64,000 nucleotides of DNA from Erythrobacter sp. (GTDB lineage: Bacteria > Pseudomonadota > Alphaproteobacteria > Sphingomonadales > Sphingomonadaceae), in the NCBI GenBank assembly GCA_030148605.1, contig JASBTD010000055.1, forward strand, positions 58,747-122,746. Reading direction: 5' to 3'. A model generated the notes under the pieces. It had not been told where the DNA came from and searched no databases. It saw only the letters and a program-made list of their open reading frames with translations. The stretch's first letter is position 1; each line of letters begins with the position of its first letter. A program made the translations under genes and the position numbers. Shown in pieces: positions 28,126-37,159 of this stretch.

Positions 28126-29198
28126 AGCCCTTGCTCCTTCGCGGCTGCATTGATCTTTTCTGCCGCCGTCTCGATCTGTTCGAGCGTGGTATAGCGCCCG
28201 AAGCCCAGCCGGATAGAGGACTTCGCCTGTTTGTCCGAGAGGCCAATAGCTTTCAACACATGGCTGGGGCGACCCGAACCGCTGGCACAGGCGCTGCCAG
28301 CGCTAAACATTACATCGCGCACGTCAGACATCAGTCGCGCAACGTCCAGGCCATCGCGGCGGATGTTGAGATTGCCATGCCAGCGGGCTTCGGCGCTGCC
28401 GTTGAGCGTCCATTCGCTGAACAGTTCGCGCGCGCGGTTCCACAGCGCTCCGACATGCGCCGCGTCTTCTTCGCGGCGATCCTTCGCCACTTCTGCCGCT
28501 GCACCAAATCCCGCGATCAGCGCAGGCGAAAGCGTGCCTGAACGCAGGCCATGCTCCTGCCCGCCGCCGGTCTGGACTTCGGTAAGCTCAACGCCGTCAC
28601 GCACCCATAGCGCGCCCACGCCCTTGGGTCCGTGGAACTTATGCGCGCTCACCGCGATCATGTCCGCGCCGGTGACTTCAAGTTTGCCATAGGCTTGCAC
28701 CGCATCGCACAGGAACAGCGCATTGTTTTCCTTCGCCTTGCGGTGCCATTCGACTGTGGGCTGGATCACGCCGATCTCGTTATTGACCTGCATCACCGCG
28801 ATCAGCCGGGTGTCACCCGGCACATCCTGATTGGTGTTGCATTGGCCATCGTTCGCTACGTTCAACACGTGGCTCCTACCCGCAGCTTGCGCGGTGTCGC
28901 CCACGGCGGAATGCTCGATCGCGGAATAAGACACGCTGCCACCGTTGCCTGATCCGCGGATCGCCAGATTGAGTGCTTCTGTCGCGCCGCCAGTGAAGAT
29001 GACTGTGCCGCCCGGCGGGAACAAAGCCGCGACTTTCTCTCGCGCGGCTTCGATGGCCGCCGCCGCCATCCGCCCCATGCGATGCGCGCTGTGAGGGTTG
29101 CCGAAGCCCGTCCCGTCCGGCCCGTCAAGCCAGCGCAGCATCGCATCGCGCGCTTCGGGCGCGAGCGGGGTCGTGGCCTGATAGTCGAGGTAGATCAT
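28122..29198 (-). CDS. Cysteine desulfurase (NifS/IscS-like), downstream paralog
   Basis: A 358-residue PLP enzyme that takes sulfur from cysteine for Fe-S or thio-modification work. It begins with MIYLDYQATTPL, has the PLP lysine in SAHKFHGPKG and the persulfide cysteine in SAGSACASGSG. A second copy lies just upstream (29308-30297), and a ferredoxin gene overlaps its end. The short active-site loop groups it with class I (IscS/NifS-like) enzymes. Confidence 0.93.
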   Translation of the reverse strand: MIYLDYQATTPLAPEARDAMLRWLDGPDGTGFGNPHSAHRMGRMAAAAIEAAREKVAALFPPGGTVIFTGGATEALNLAIRGSGNGGSVSYSAIEHSAVGDTAQAAGRSHVLNVANDGQCNTNQDVPGDTRLIAVMQVNNEIGVIQPTVEWHRKAKENNALFLCDAVQAYGKLEVTGADMIAVSAHKFHGPKGVGALWVRDGVELTEVQTGGGQEHGLRSGTLSPALIAGFGAAAEVAKDRREEDAAHVGALWNRARELFSEWTLNGSAEARWHGNLNIRRDGLDVARLMSDVRDVMFSAGSACASGSGRPSHVLKAIGLSDKQAKSSIRLGFGRYTTLEQIETAAEKINAAAKEQGL

Positions 29199-29225
29199 TG
29201 GAAAGGCTCTCTAACCGTTCTCAAT

Positions 29226-29305
29226 CGTCATTGCGAGCGTAGCGAAGCAATCCAGCTTCCGACGATGGATTGCCGCGTCGCCCTATCGGGCTCCTCGCAA
29301 TGACG
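29226..29305. repeat. Palindromic CGTCATTGCGAG element
   Basis: Perfect 13-base inverted ends, TCGTCATTGCGAG and CTCGCAATGACGA, enclose inner arms GAAGCAATCCA and TGGATTGCCGC. It fills the space between the two cysteine desulfurase genes. A degenerate relative is at 48208-48315. Confidence 0.85.
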
Positions 29306-29307
29306 AA

Positions 29308-30297
29308 CTAGGCAAGACTCTTCCAAGCCTCTGCAAACCGCGCCAAGTCCTCCGGCGTCGTGCTCCAGCCCAAGCTCACACGGATCGTGCGCGCCGCCAC
29401 TTCATCGGACACGCCGAATGCATCAAGCACGCGGCTTTTCTTGAGCGTGCCGGAGGAACAGGCGCTGCCTGCCGATACGGCAAAGCCTTGTCCATCAAGC
29501 CGGATAAGCAATGCCTGGGCAGACAGAGTCGGGTGTGAGAGCGCGAAAATATAGTCATTCTGATCGCCGAAGCTCAGAACATCGTCGCCAAGGCTGTTAG
29601 CGAAATCCGCCCTTTGCGCAGGTGACGTATGCCAATCTCCTGCTTCCAGCGCAGCCGCCATGCCCAATGCAGCGGGCATATTCTCTGTTCCCTGGCGATA
29701 GCCACGCTCATGCCCGCCCATGGGTTCAAGCAAGTTGAAGTCACGCACCAGCAGCGCGCCGATCCCGATCGGGCCACCGAATTTGTGTGCGGAGACAACC
29801 AGCATGTCTGCAGCGGGCAGTTCAAGCTTGCTCGCGCTCTGGGCACAGTCCGACAGCACGATCGCGCCGGTAGGCTTTACTGTCTCCAGCATCCGGTCAA
29901 CCGGATTGATCACACCCGTTTCTGAATTGACGTGCTGGATCGCAAGGATTGTCTGCGCATCAAGAGCGGTATCGTCGGTGAATTGCTCGGCATCCGGTGC
30001 GGCGCGGAACACTGCATCATGCTCGACCGCGCTGACAATCCGGCGGTTCACCTTCGCGCGGTTGAGTGCGATCCACAGCGCCTCGCTCGCGCCGCTGGTA
30101 AAGATCAACTCACCACTCCAGTCCAGCGAAGCCTTGATCCGCTCACGCGCATCCTCCAGCGCAGCCTTGGCCTTGCGCCCTTCCGCATGGGGAGAAGACG
30201 GGTTCGCCCAGATGCGAAACCCCTCGTCCATCGCAGCCTTGGCTTCGGGCCGCAGCGGGCTGGTGGCCGCATGATCAAGATAGATGCGCTGAGTGAT
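29308..30297 (-). CDS. Cysteine desulfurase (NifS-like), upstream paralog, non-standard start
   Basis: A second cysteine desulfurase, about 329 residues, with the PLP lysine in SAHKFGGPIG and the active cysteine in SAGSACSSGT. The family N-terminal strand (IYLDHAATSPLRPEA) is encoded upstream of the first ATG (30231), so the ATG cannot be the start of a full enzyme. The frame is open upstream to a TGA near 30350, but no ATG, GTG or TTG occurs in it. AAGGG at 30305-30309 lies seven bases before an ATC codon (30297), followed by TQRIYLDHA, so I place the start at ATC; ATT at 30303 is the other choice. The gene could be expressed weakly or be a start-codon mutant. Confidence 0.8.
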   Translation of the reverse strand: MTQRIYLDHAATSPLRPEAKAAMDEGFRIWANPSSPHAEGRKAKAALEDARERIKASLDWSGELIFTSGASEALWIALNRAKVNRRIVSAVEHDAVFRAAPDAEQFTDDTALDAQTILAIQHVNSETGVINPVDRMLETVKPTGAIVLSDCAQSASKLELPAADMLVVSAHKFGGPIGIGALLVRDFNLLEPMGGHERGYRQGTENMPAALGMAAALEAGDWHTSPAQRADFANSLGDDVLSFGDQNDYIFALSHPTLSAQALLIRLDGQGFAVSAGSACSSGTLKKSRVLDAFGVSDEVAARTIRVSLGWSTTPEDLARFAEAWKSLA

Positions 30298-30418
30298 GAA
30301 AATGCCCTTATTGCGAATGATTCTTAAAAAATTGCAGAATGTTACGCGTCACTATATAGGGCACGTGAAAGCCGGTGCCAGCCGGTACTTGGCTTAACTC
30401 ATTTCATAAGGTTTCCCG

Positions 30419-31075
30419 ATGCCATCAGTCATCTTTCCCGGCCCTGAAGGCCGCCTTGAAGGTCGTTTTTCTCCGCCGCCCCGCCCACGCGCGCCGGTAG
30501 CCATGATCCTGCATCCGCATCCCGAAGGCGGCGGCACGATGAATGATCGCATCGTCCAGCGGCTCTACAAGACCTTTGTCGATCGCGGCTTTGCCACGCT
30601 GCGCTTCAATTTTCGCGGCGTGGGCCGCAGCCAGGGCAGCTTTGACAATGGTATTGGCGAATTGAGTGACGCCGCGAGCGCGCTCGACTGGGTTCAGTCG
30701 ATCCACCCCGAAGCGCAGACGACGTGGGTCGCCGGTTACAGCTTTGGCGCACTGATCGGCATGCAGCTGCTGATGCGCCGCCCCGAAGTGCGCGGCTTCA
30801 TCTCTATCGCGCCGCCTGCCAATATGTATGACTTCAGCTTCCTCGCCCCTTGCCCCGCGTCCGGCATCTTTGTGCAGGGCGCAGCCGACACAGTGGTGCA
30901 GCCTCCGGCAGTGCAGAAGCTGGTCGACAAGCTGCGCACGCAAAAGCACATCACGATCCATCACGAGGAAATCCCGCGTGCCAACCACTTCTTCGAGAAC
31001 GAGCTCGAAGACCTGATGGCGTCGGTCGACAATTACCTGGATTTCCGACTCGATCCCGATTGCCCGATCAAATGA
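30419..31075 (+). CDS. Alpha/beta hydrolase, single-domain
   Basis: A 218-residue cytoplasmic alpha/beta hydrolase of the KANL3/TEX30-like or dienelactone-hydrolase-like type. Seen are HPHPEGGGTM (oxyanion region), RFNFRGVGRSQG, the nucleophile in AGYSFGA, an acid in GAADTVV and His in RANHFFE. It is divergent from the cysteine desulfurases, and similar hydrolases often sit beside Fe-S genes in this group, but the substrate is unknown. Confidence 0.85.
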   Translation: MPSVIFPGPEGRLEGRFSPPPRPRAPVAMILHPHPEGGGTMNDRIVQRLYKTFVDRGFATLRFNFRGVGRSQGSFDNGIGELSDAASALDWVQSIHPEAQTTWVAGYSFGALIGMQLLMRRPEVRGFISIAPPANMYDFSFLAPCPASGIFVQGAADTVVQPPAVQKLVDKLRTQKHITIHHEEIPRANHFFENELEDLMASVDNYLDFRLDPDCPIK

Positions 31076-31082
31076 TGTGAGC

Positions 31083-31108
31083 GTGGCGCGCGCTGGCGCC
31101 ACCTCTTT
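31083..31108 (+). terminator. Possible terminator hairpin after the hydrolase gene
   Basis: GTGGCGC and GCGCCAC arms with a six-base loop are followed by CTCTTT. The T tract is short, so the call is weak. Confidence 0.45.
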
Positions 31109-31171
31109 CAAGCGTGAATTCATATAGTTGAGCGTGGTTTTCTGCGCGGACTTCGCACAGCTTGTGCAGTT

Positions 31172-31192
31172 CTATGTTATGTTGTAACATAG
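31172..31192. promoter_or_regulatory. Inverted repeat upstream of tonB-like gene, Zur-like
   Basis: CTATGTTA-TGTTG-TAACATAG, an 8-5-8 inverted repeat 80 bases before the start. The inner form TGTTAT-n3-GTAACA resembles alphaproteobacterial Zur (Fur-family) operators. No experimental support; another regulator could use it. Confidence 0.45.
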
Positions 31193-31272
31193 CAATTGCG
31201 GCGCCGCCTGATGGACCACAAACTGGCAGCAAAGCCCCGCAGCGGCCCACTCGAAAGAGAGAGGAGCCGAAT

Positions 31273-31938
31273 ATGGCATTCACCGATCAAAAGAACCTGA
31301 AGCAGCGCAGCGCCGGAATGGCGGGCGCCCTGATCATTCCGGGTGCACTGGGTGCGCTATTGGTTACGGGACTCGCTGTTACCGGGATCGTTCGCCCCGA
31401 ACCTGACACGGGATTTGAAGGCGTCAACATCCCCTTACCCCCGCCTCCGCCGCCGAAGCCGCCTGAAACACCGCCAGAGCAAGCCAGCAGCTTGCCTAAG
31501 GTCGTTACCCCGGTGCCGCCGGTCAGGCTGGATTCGAGCACCGTGGATATCGACACCACGCCGATTCTGCCGCCGATCACCAGCGATGTCGTCCGCGTGG
31601 TGCCGCCAATCGACCTTGGTCCGCCCGCCATGCCATCGATCAAGCCCGCGATCGCATCGCCGCGCAACGACCCCGGGCAATGGGTGACCACGAATGACTA
31701 TCGTTCGAGCTGGATCCTGCGCGAATATGCAGGGACAGCGAGGTTTGATCTGTCGGTTAGTGCAAGCGGCCGCGTTACCGATTGCCGGATCACGCGTTCG
31801 ACAGGTCACTCAGCACTGGATGATGCAACCTGCACGCTTATTGCGAAGCGCGCGCGCTTCAAGCCTGCAACCGATGCTTCTGGCAACAAGATAGCTGGCA
31901 GCTACTCCAGCGCGATCCGCTGGGTCTTGCCGGACTAA
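31273..31938 (+). CDS. TonB-family energy transducer
   Basis: A 221-residue inner-membrane protein. It has a cytoplasmic start, one membrane helix (about residues 15-37), a Pro-rich spacer with PPPPPPKPPETPPE, and a C-terminal TonB domain (about residues 135-221). The C-terminal domain shows ARFDLSVSASGRVTDCRI and FKPATDASGN. It transmits proton-motive force to outer-membrane receptors. No exbB or exbD is adjacent. GAGGAG precedes the ATG. Confidence 0.9.
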   Translation: MAFTDQKNLKQRSAGMAGALIIPGALGALLVTGLAVTGIVRPEPDTGFEGVNIPLPPPPPPKPPETPPEQASSLPKVVTPVPPVRLDSSTVDIDTTPILPPITSDVVRVVPPIDLGPPAMPSIKPAIASPRNDPGQWVTTNDYRSSWILREYAGTARFDLSVSASGRVTDCRITRSTGHSALDDATCTLIAKRARFKPATDASGNKIAGSYSSAIRWVLPD

Positions 31939-32144
31939 TCGGAAACCAGTTCCTCAACCTGATCGAGCGGCGCATCGCCGCTCGCATCAGGCAGCGTCCA
32001 GATCAACACATTGGCGACAGCAATCGCTGCCAGCAGGAGCATCAGCAGCGGTTGCTTCGCCGGCACGCCGCGCCGCCACAGCACATAGGCCCCCACCACC
32101 AGGGCGCCGGCTGCCAGCATGATGATCGACAAGACTGCATTCAT
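31935..32144 (-). CDS. Small two-helix membrane protein, unknown
   Basis: A 69-residue protein with two hydrophobic segments (about residues 4-22 and 32-50) joined by a basic loop (WRRGVPAKQ), and an acidic tail. It converges with the TonB gene, with a four-base overlap of the two 3' ends. I do not recognise a family, but the length, hydrophobic pattern and position in a divergent pair support a real gene. Confidence 0.6.
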   Translation of the reverse strand: MNAVLSIIMLAAGALVVGAYVLWRRGVPAKQPLLMLLLAAIAVANVLIWTLPDASGDAPLDQVEELVSD

Positions 32145-32242
32145 CGCACTTCATCTCCTTGAGCGTGCCGTTAGACGAATTCCCAAATGTAGGAAACTGC
32201 GCGCAATTGACTCGCATCAACTGGCCGCTACCACCCAAGCGC

Positions 32243-34066
32243 ATGGATCAAAACAGCTTCTCGCTCACTCGCCGCGATGCCTTGAAGGGTATTGGCGGTG
32301 CCTCGCTTATTGCCATGCTGCCAGCATGCCGGATGTCGCCCGCGCCCGAGCTTTCGCCCGACGAAATGCTCGACCAAGTGGCTTACAACCTGCTGGAGAT
32401 ACAGCCAGAGCGAGCAACCGGGCTTGGGGTGGATGTTGGCGAATATGCGGCACTGCGGGCGCAATCGTCAGACAATTCGCCGGACGGGCAGGCCAAGCTT
32501 GCGGCAAGGCTCGAAGCAGACCTTGAAAGCGTGCGCGCCTATCCGCGCGACGGCATGACGGCTGACCAGCTGACTGGCTTTGATGTGGTTGAAAGCGCCT
32601 ATGCCAATGCGCTGAAGGGCTTCGCCTTGCCTTATGGCGATATTGCCGTCGGCAGCTGGCGCAATGCACCCTATGTCGTGATCCAGAATGTCGGCGCCTA
32701 TATCGACATGCCGCGCTTCATGGAATCGACGCAGCCAGTGCGCGAGCCGAGCGATCTGGAAGCTTACACCGCGCGCATGGAGGCATTTCCTGCGCAGCTC
32801 GACGGCGAGCTGGTCCGGATGCAGGATGCACGCGCGAAAGGCCTGGTTCCGCCGGACTTCCTGCTCGACAAGGCGATCACGCAGATGGAGCAAAGCATCG
32901 CCAATGCCGAGGCGACCTATCGTTTCCCGCTTGAGCGTGCGGAAGTTGACGGGTCTGGTGCCGCAGCGGATCAGGTGAGCACCATCGTGCGTGACAGCGT
33001 GATCCCCGCGCTTGAACGCCAGCTTGCCGAGCTTCAGTCGATGCGAGAAAATGCCAAGTCCGACGCTGGCATGTGGGCGCAACCTGATGGCGATGAATGG
33101 TACGCATGGTCGCTCACCGCATCGACCACGACCGACATGTCGCCCGACGCAATCCACGAGCAAGGCCTGGCCGAGCTCGACGAATTGCATGGAAGGATGG
33201 ACCCGATCCTGAAAGAGATCGGCTACTCCGAAGGCACGGTGGGCGAACGGATGCAGGCGCTGTCCGAAGATCCGCGCTACAAATTTGCGCCCGGCGATCC
33301 GGGGCGGCAGGAGATTTTCGACTTCATTGAAGAGCGTCTTGCCTGGATCAAGGCGCAGATGCCGCGCGCTTTCAACACGCTGGTCGATCCCAATTTCGAG
33401 GTTCGCCGCATCCCGGTTGCGGAAGAGCTGGGCGCGCCCGGCGCCTATGGCGGATCAGGCAGCAAGGACGGCTCGATCCCGGGGCGTTTCTGGATCAACC
33501 TGCGCACCACAGACCTGCATCGCAAATATGATCTGGCTGACCTTGCCTATCATGAGGCCATTCCGGGCCATGTGTGGGAAGGCGAATACTCCAACCGCTT
33601 GCCGCTGATCCGTTCCATCCTTGCCTTTGGTGCCTTCAGCGAAGGCTGGGCGCTCTATGGCGAGCAGCTGGCAGACGAGCTGGGTGCCTATGATGACTTC
33701 AAGGTCGGCCGTTTGGGCTATCTCCAGTCACTGGCTTTCCGCGCCTGCCGTCTGGTGGTGGATACCGGGCTTCACCACAAGCGCTGGACCCGCGAAGAAG
33801 CGCGCCGCTTCTTTGTGGAGCGCAACGGATCGAAGGAACAGGAAGTCGCGAGCGAAGTCGATCGCTATTGTAGTTGGCCGGGCCAGGCCTGCAGCTACAA
33901 GATCGGCCATAGCGAGATTTTGCGCCAGCGCGAGCGGGCGCGGCAGGCGCTAGGTGATGGCTATGACTTCAAGGCATTCAACGATGCGGTGATCCTGGGC
34001 GGCAATGCACCGCTCGATGTGTTGGCCAAGAACGTCGATCGCTATATTGCTGGGGCGCAGGGGTGA
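32243..34066 (+). CDS. DUF885 metallopeptidase-like lipoprotein
   Basis: A 607-residue exported protein. The N-terminus has a twin-arginine motif (LTRRDALKG) and a lipobox-like LPAC near residue 30, so Tat export followed by lipidation is possible. The DUF885 core carries YHEAIPGHVWE, the HExxxH zinc motif of this family, and a second segment EGWALYGEQLADELG with the third ligand Glu. DUF885 proteins are putative peptidases; specificity is unknown. The start at 32243 was chosen over one 28 codons upstream because of the signal sequence. Confidence 0.88.
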   Translation: MDQNSFSLTRRDALKGIGGASLIAMLPACRMSPAPELSPDEMLDQVAYNLLEIQPERATGLGVDVGEYAALRAQSSDNSPDGQAKLAARLEADLESVRAYPRDGMTADQLTGFDVVESAYANALKGFALPYGDIAVGSWRNAPYVVIQNVGAYIDMPRFMESTQPVREPSDLEAYTARMEAFPAQLDGELVRMQDARAKGLVPPDFLLDKAITQMEQSIANAEATYRFPLERAEVDGSGAAADQVSTIVRDSVIPALERQLAELQSMRENAKSDAGMWAQPDGDEWYAWSLTASTTTDMSPDAIHEQGLAELDELHGRMDPILKEIGYSEGTVGERMQALSEDPRYKFAPGDPGRQEIFDFIEERLAWIKAQMPRAFNTLVDPNFEVRRIPVAEELGAPGAYGGSGSKDGSIPGRFWINLRTTDLHRKYDLADLAYHEAIPGHVWEGEYSNRLPLIRSILAFGAFSEGWALYGEQLADELGAYDDFKVGRLGYLQSLAFRACRLVVDTGLHHKRWTREEARRFFVERNGSKEQEVASEVDRYCSWPGQACSYKIGHSEILRQRERARQALGDGYDFKAFNDAVILGGNAPLDVLAKNVDRYIAGAQG

Positions 34067-34089
34067 AGTGGCACTCAATCTGAGCGCCG

Positions 34090-34446
34090 CTATTTTTTCC
34101 CGAACAGGCCCTTTGCCATGCCTGCCAGGTCATCGAGCGGGCTGCCGTCGCCATCAAGGTCAAGCAGGTCAGCCAGGCTTGCAGGATCGCTCTTGATCGC
34201 ATTGGCGAATTCCATCAGCGATCCTTCACCACCAATGTGCTCGACAATCTTGGACAGCACGCCGGTTTCCAGCCCTGTCTGAGCCGAAGCCAATTCAACC
34301 GTGTCACCTTGCATCTGGTGCGAATGACCAAGCGCAGCGATCGCTTTTTCAGCCATCTTGGGATCAATCCCCACAGCACTGGCAAGATTGCGCACATCGT
34401 CCGGCGCACCGGTGATATTCTTCAGAATTCCATCGAACATGCTCAT
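34090..34446 (-). CDS. DUF937-like small protein
   Basis: A 118-residue soluble protein with helical repeats, Gly/Asp-rich near the end (DLDGDGSPLDDLAG). Phrases such as VLSKIVEHIGGEGSLMEF recall the DUF937/YidB-type proteins, whose function is unclear. It converges with the DUF885 gene with 23 bases between. GGAGATCGC lies before the start. Confidence 0.65.
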   Translation of the reverse strand: MSMFDGILKNITGAPDDVRNLASAVGIDPKMAEKAIAALGHSHQMQGDTVELASAQTGLETGVLSKIVEHIGGEGSLMEFANAIKSDPASLADLLDLDGDGSPLDDLAGMAKGLFGKK

Positions 34447-34497
34447 CAGCGATCTCCTTCGTCCAAAATCGCATCATATCCGCATGTTGTGACACAA

Positions 34498-34534
34498 AAA
34501 AGGCCCCGCTCCCTTGCGGGAACGAGGCCTTTCT
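34498..34534. terminator. Rho-independent terminator, likely of pckA
   Basis: AAAGGCCCCGCTCCC and GGGAACGAGGCCTTT pair into a long stem with loop TTGC and two small mismatches. A-rich bases on the left and T-rich bases on the right mean it can work in both directions. It lies just after pckA (minus strand). Confidence 0.8.
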
Positions 34535-34556
34535 CCTCTCCACTTGTCGATAGACG

Positions 34557-36161
34557 TCAGGCAGCGACCGCGCTACGCGGTGCGGCTTCACGCACGCCTT
34601 GATCGACGTGGTCTGCGAATTCTGCGAAATTGTCGATGAACAGCTGCACCAGCTTTTCAGCGGTGCGGTCATATTCGGCCTTGTCTGCCCAGGTGCCACG
34701 CGGATCAAGGATCGCGCTGTCCACGCCCGGCACAGAGACAGGCACTTCGAAGCCGAAATTGGGGTCCTTGCGGAACTCGGCATTGTTCAAGGTGCCATCA
34801 AGCGCCGCGTTAAGCAGCGCGCGCGTGGCCTTGATCGGCATGCGGTTGCCGACGCCATACTTGCCGCCGGTCCAGCCGGTATTGACCAGCCAACACGCCA
34901 CATTGCCCTTTGCAATCCGTTCCTTGAGCAAGTTTCCATAGATGCTGGGGTGGCGCGGCATGAAGGGCGCGCCGAAGCATGTGCTGAAGGTAGCTTCAGG
35001 TTCTGTCACGCCGATCTCTGTCCCGGCGACCTTGGCGGTATAGCCTGACAGGAAATGATACATCGCCTGATCAGGTGTCAGTCGCGCAATCGGCGGCAAA
35101 ACGCCGAACGCATCGGCGGTCAGCATGATGACATTGCTGGGAACGGGGCCCAAGTTTTCTTCCGAAGTGTTCGGGATGAAATCGATCGGATATGCGCCGC
35201 GGGTGTTTTCCGCCAGCGAGTTGTCGTCAAAATCGAGCTCGCGCGTTTCCGGGTCCATCACCACGTTTTCCAGCACTGTGCCAAAGCGGCGCGTGGTGGC
35301 GTAGATTTCAGGCTCGGCCTCTTCGCTAAGGCGGATCATCTTGGCGTAGCAGCCTCCTTCGAAATTGAACACGGCATCGTCTGACCAGCCATGCTCGTCA
35401 TCACCAATCAGGGTGCGGCTGGCATCGGCGGAAAGCGTGGTCTTGCCGGTGCCTGAAAGCCCGAAGAACACCGCCGTCTTGCCGTCTGGCCCGACATTGG
35501 CCGAGCAATGCATGGGCATCACGCCCTTGGCCGGCAGCAGATAGTTGAGAATGCCGAACACGCTCTTCTTCATTTCGCCGGCATATTTGGTGCCGCCGAT
35601 CAGGATCAGCTTTTCGCTCAAGTTGACCGCGATCACGGTTTCGCTGCGCGTTCCATGGCGCTCCGGATCTGCGCGGAAGCTGGGCAGGTCGATGATAGTG
35701 TATTCGGGCGCGAAATCGCTCAACTGGTCAGCCGTGGGGCGCACCAGCAGCGTGCGGATGAACAGATTGTGCCAGGCTAGTTCGTTGATCACGCGCACAT
35801 TGACGCGGTGCTCTGGTTGTGAACCACCGAACAGGTCCGCCACGTAAAGCTGCGGCTTGTCCTTGAGCGCAGCCATGAAGTCAGCCTTCAGCGCGGCGAA
35901 ATGCGCAGGCGACATGTCGACATTGACCTTGCCCCACCACACGCTGTCTTCCGTTTCGGCATCGCGCACGATGAACTTGTCTTTCGCGCTGCGGCCGGTG
36001 TGCGGCCCTGTCTTGACGACCAGTGCACCATGACGCGACAGTTCGCCCTCGCCATTGCCAAGCGCATGCTCGACCAATTGCGGGGTGCCAAGATTGGGGT
36101 GGATCTGAGCGGCGGTTTCGATGCCTTGGCTGCTCAAGGACACGGCAAGCGGAATGGACAC
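34557..36161 (-). CDS. pckA: Phosphoenolpyruvate carboxykinase (ATP)
   Basis: A 534-residue gluconeogenic enzyme that converts oxaloacetate plus ATP to PEP. The P-loop [13 protein letters not shown] (around residue 235) and the substrate loop [11 protein letters not shown] are clear, and [12 protein letters not shown] near residue 440 completes the site. It is divergent from chvI, with about 250 bases between. The pckA-chvI-chvG order is widely kept in alphaproteobacteria, and ChvI control of pckA is known in relatives. Confidence 0.97.
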   Translation of the reverse strand: MSIPLAVSLSSQGIETAAQIHPNLGTPQLVEHALGNGEGELSRHGALVVKTGPHTGRSAKDKFIVRDAETEDSVWWGKVNVDMSPAHFAALKADFMAALKDKPQLYVADLFGGSQPEHRVNVRVINELAWHNLFIRTLLVRPTADQLSDFAPEYTIIDLPSFRADPERHGTRSETVIAVNLSEKLILIGGTKYAGEMKKSVFGILNYLLPAKGVMPMHCSANVGPDGKTAVFFGLSGTGKTTLSADASRTLIGDDEHGWSDDAVFNFEGGCYAKMIRLSEEAEPEIYATTRRFGTVLENVVMDPETRELDFDDNSLAENTRGAYPIDFIPNTSEENLGPVPSNVIMLTADAFGVLPPIARLTPDQAMYHFLSGYTAKVAGTEIGVTEPEATFSTCFGAPFMPRHPSIYGNLLKERIAKGNVACWLVNTGWTGGKYGVGNRMPIKATRALLNAALDGTLNNAEFRKDPNFGFEVPVSVPGVDSAILDPRGTWADKAEYDRTAEKLVQLFIDNFAEFADHVDQGVREAAPRSAVAA

Positions 36162-36409
36162 TCTATTCTCCTGGAATATTCAGGTTAGGCCTTCGGGGGC
36201 GGCGCTTTCCACGCATCATAACACACTCCAACCGATCTGCGTGCATACGAATGCATGGATTCGGCTTTGTCCTCTAGTGTGCAGTGCTGGCTCCGTCAAA
36301 CCGGTTGGAACGAGTCACCCACATGCAGGCCGAATTACGCGACGATCCGTTGTTTCGCATCTCGCAAACCGCTAGGCGTTGATACAAGATGGCAGCGGAA
36401 GGGCCGGGA

Positions 36410-37159
36410 ATGGTCGAGCCAAATAGCAATGCGAAGACAGCGCGCGATGAAGCCGTGATCGCGCTGGTTGATGATGACCGGAATATCCTGACCAGCGTAT
36501 CGATTGCGCTGCAAGCCGAAGGTTTTGTCACGCGCATATACACAGATGGCGAAACGGCTCTCAAGGCCTTGCTGGAAAACCCGCCGGATTTGGCCGTATT
36601 CGACATCAAGATGCCGAAAATGGACGGTATGGAACTGCTCGCGAAACTGCGCGAACACAGCGAGCTGCCTGTCATATTCCTGACCAGCAAGGATGATGAG
36701 GCTGACGAGGAAGCGGCGCTGGAACTTGGCGCGGATGATTATATCGCCAAGCCGTTCAGCCTGCGGCTGCTGGTGGCACGAATCAAGGCAATCCTGCGCC
36801 GTTTTGATGGCGTGCTGCCGGATTCGGCTTCAGAAGCAGACGAGGTCCCGGTTCACCCTCCGTTGACGCGCGGACGCCTGTTCATGGACCCGGCGCGTCA
36901 CCACGTGACCTGGAACGATGTCCCGGTTTCGCTGACTGTCACGGAATTCCTGATCCTTGAAGCGCTTGCAGCGCGGCCCGGTGTCATCAAGAGCCGCAAC
37001 CAGTTGATGGACGCCGCCTATCCCGATGACGTGTTTGTCGATGATCGCACGGTCGACAGCCACATCAAGCGCATGCGGCGCAAGTTCCGCAGCGTCGACA
37101 ATGGCTTCGGCGCGATAGAGACGCTGTACGGCGCAGGTTACAGCTTCTCCGATGGCTGA
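36410..37159 (+). CDS. chvI: Response regulator ChvI
   Basis: OmpR/PhoB-type regulator, about 249 residues. The receiver has DDD near residue 20, the phospho-acceptor in [11 protein letters not shown], and the KPF lysine. The winged-helix DNA-binding domain ends with [13 protein letters not shown] and GAGYSF. It is in an operon with chvG, which overlaps its 3' end by eight bases. The start at 36410 (MVEPNSN) has GGAAGGG before it; an ATG at 36389 is also in frame. ChvG/ChvI systems respond to acid and envelope stress in relatives. Confidence 0.93.
   Translation: MVEPNSNAKTARDEAVIALVDDDRNILTSVSIALQAEGFVTRIYTDGETALKALLENPPDLAVFDIKMPKMDGMELLAKLREHSELPVIFLTSKDDEADEEAALELGADDYIAKPFSLRLLVARIKAILRRFDGVLPDSASEADEVPVHPPLTRGRLFMDPARHHVTWNDVPVSLTVTEFLILEALAARPGVIKSRNQLMDAAYPDDVFVDDRTVDSHIKRMRRKFRSVDNGFGAIETLYGAGYSFSDG

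Noticed and set aside
34497..34540. Small RNA gene in the pckA 3' region
   Set aside because: The long hairpin with A/T flanks is fully explained as a transcription terminator.
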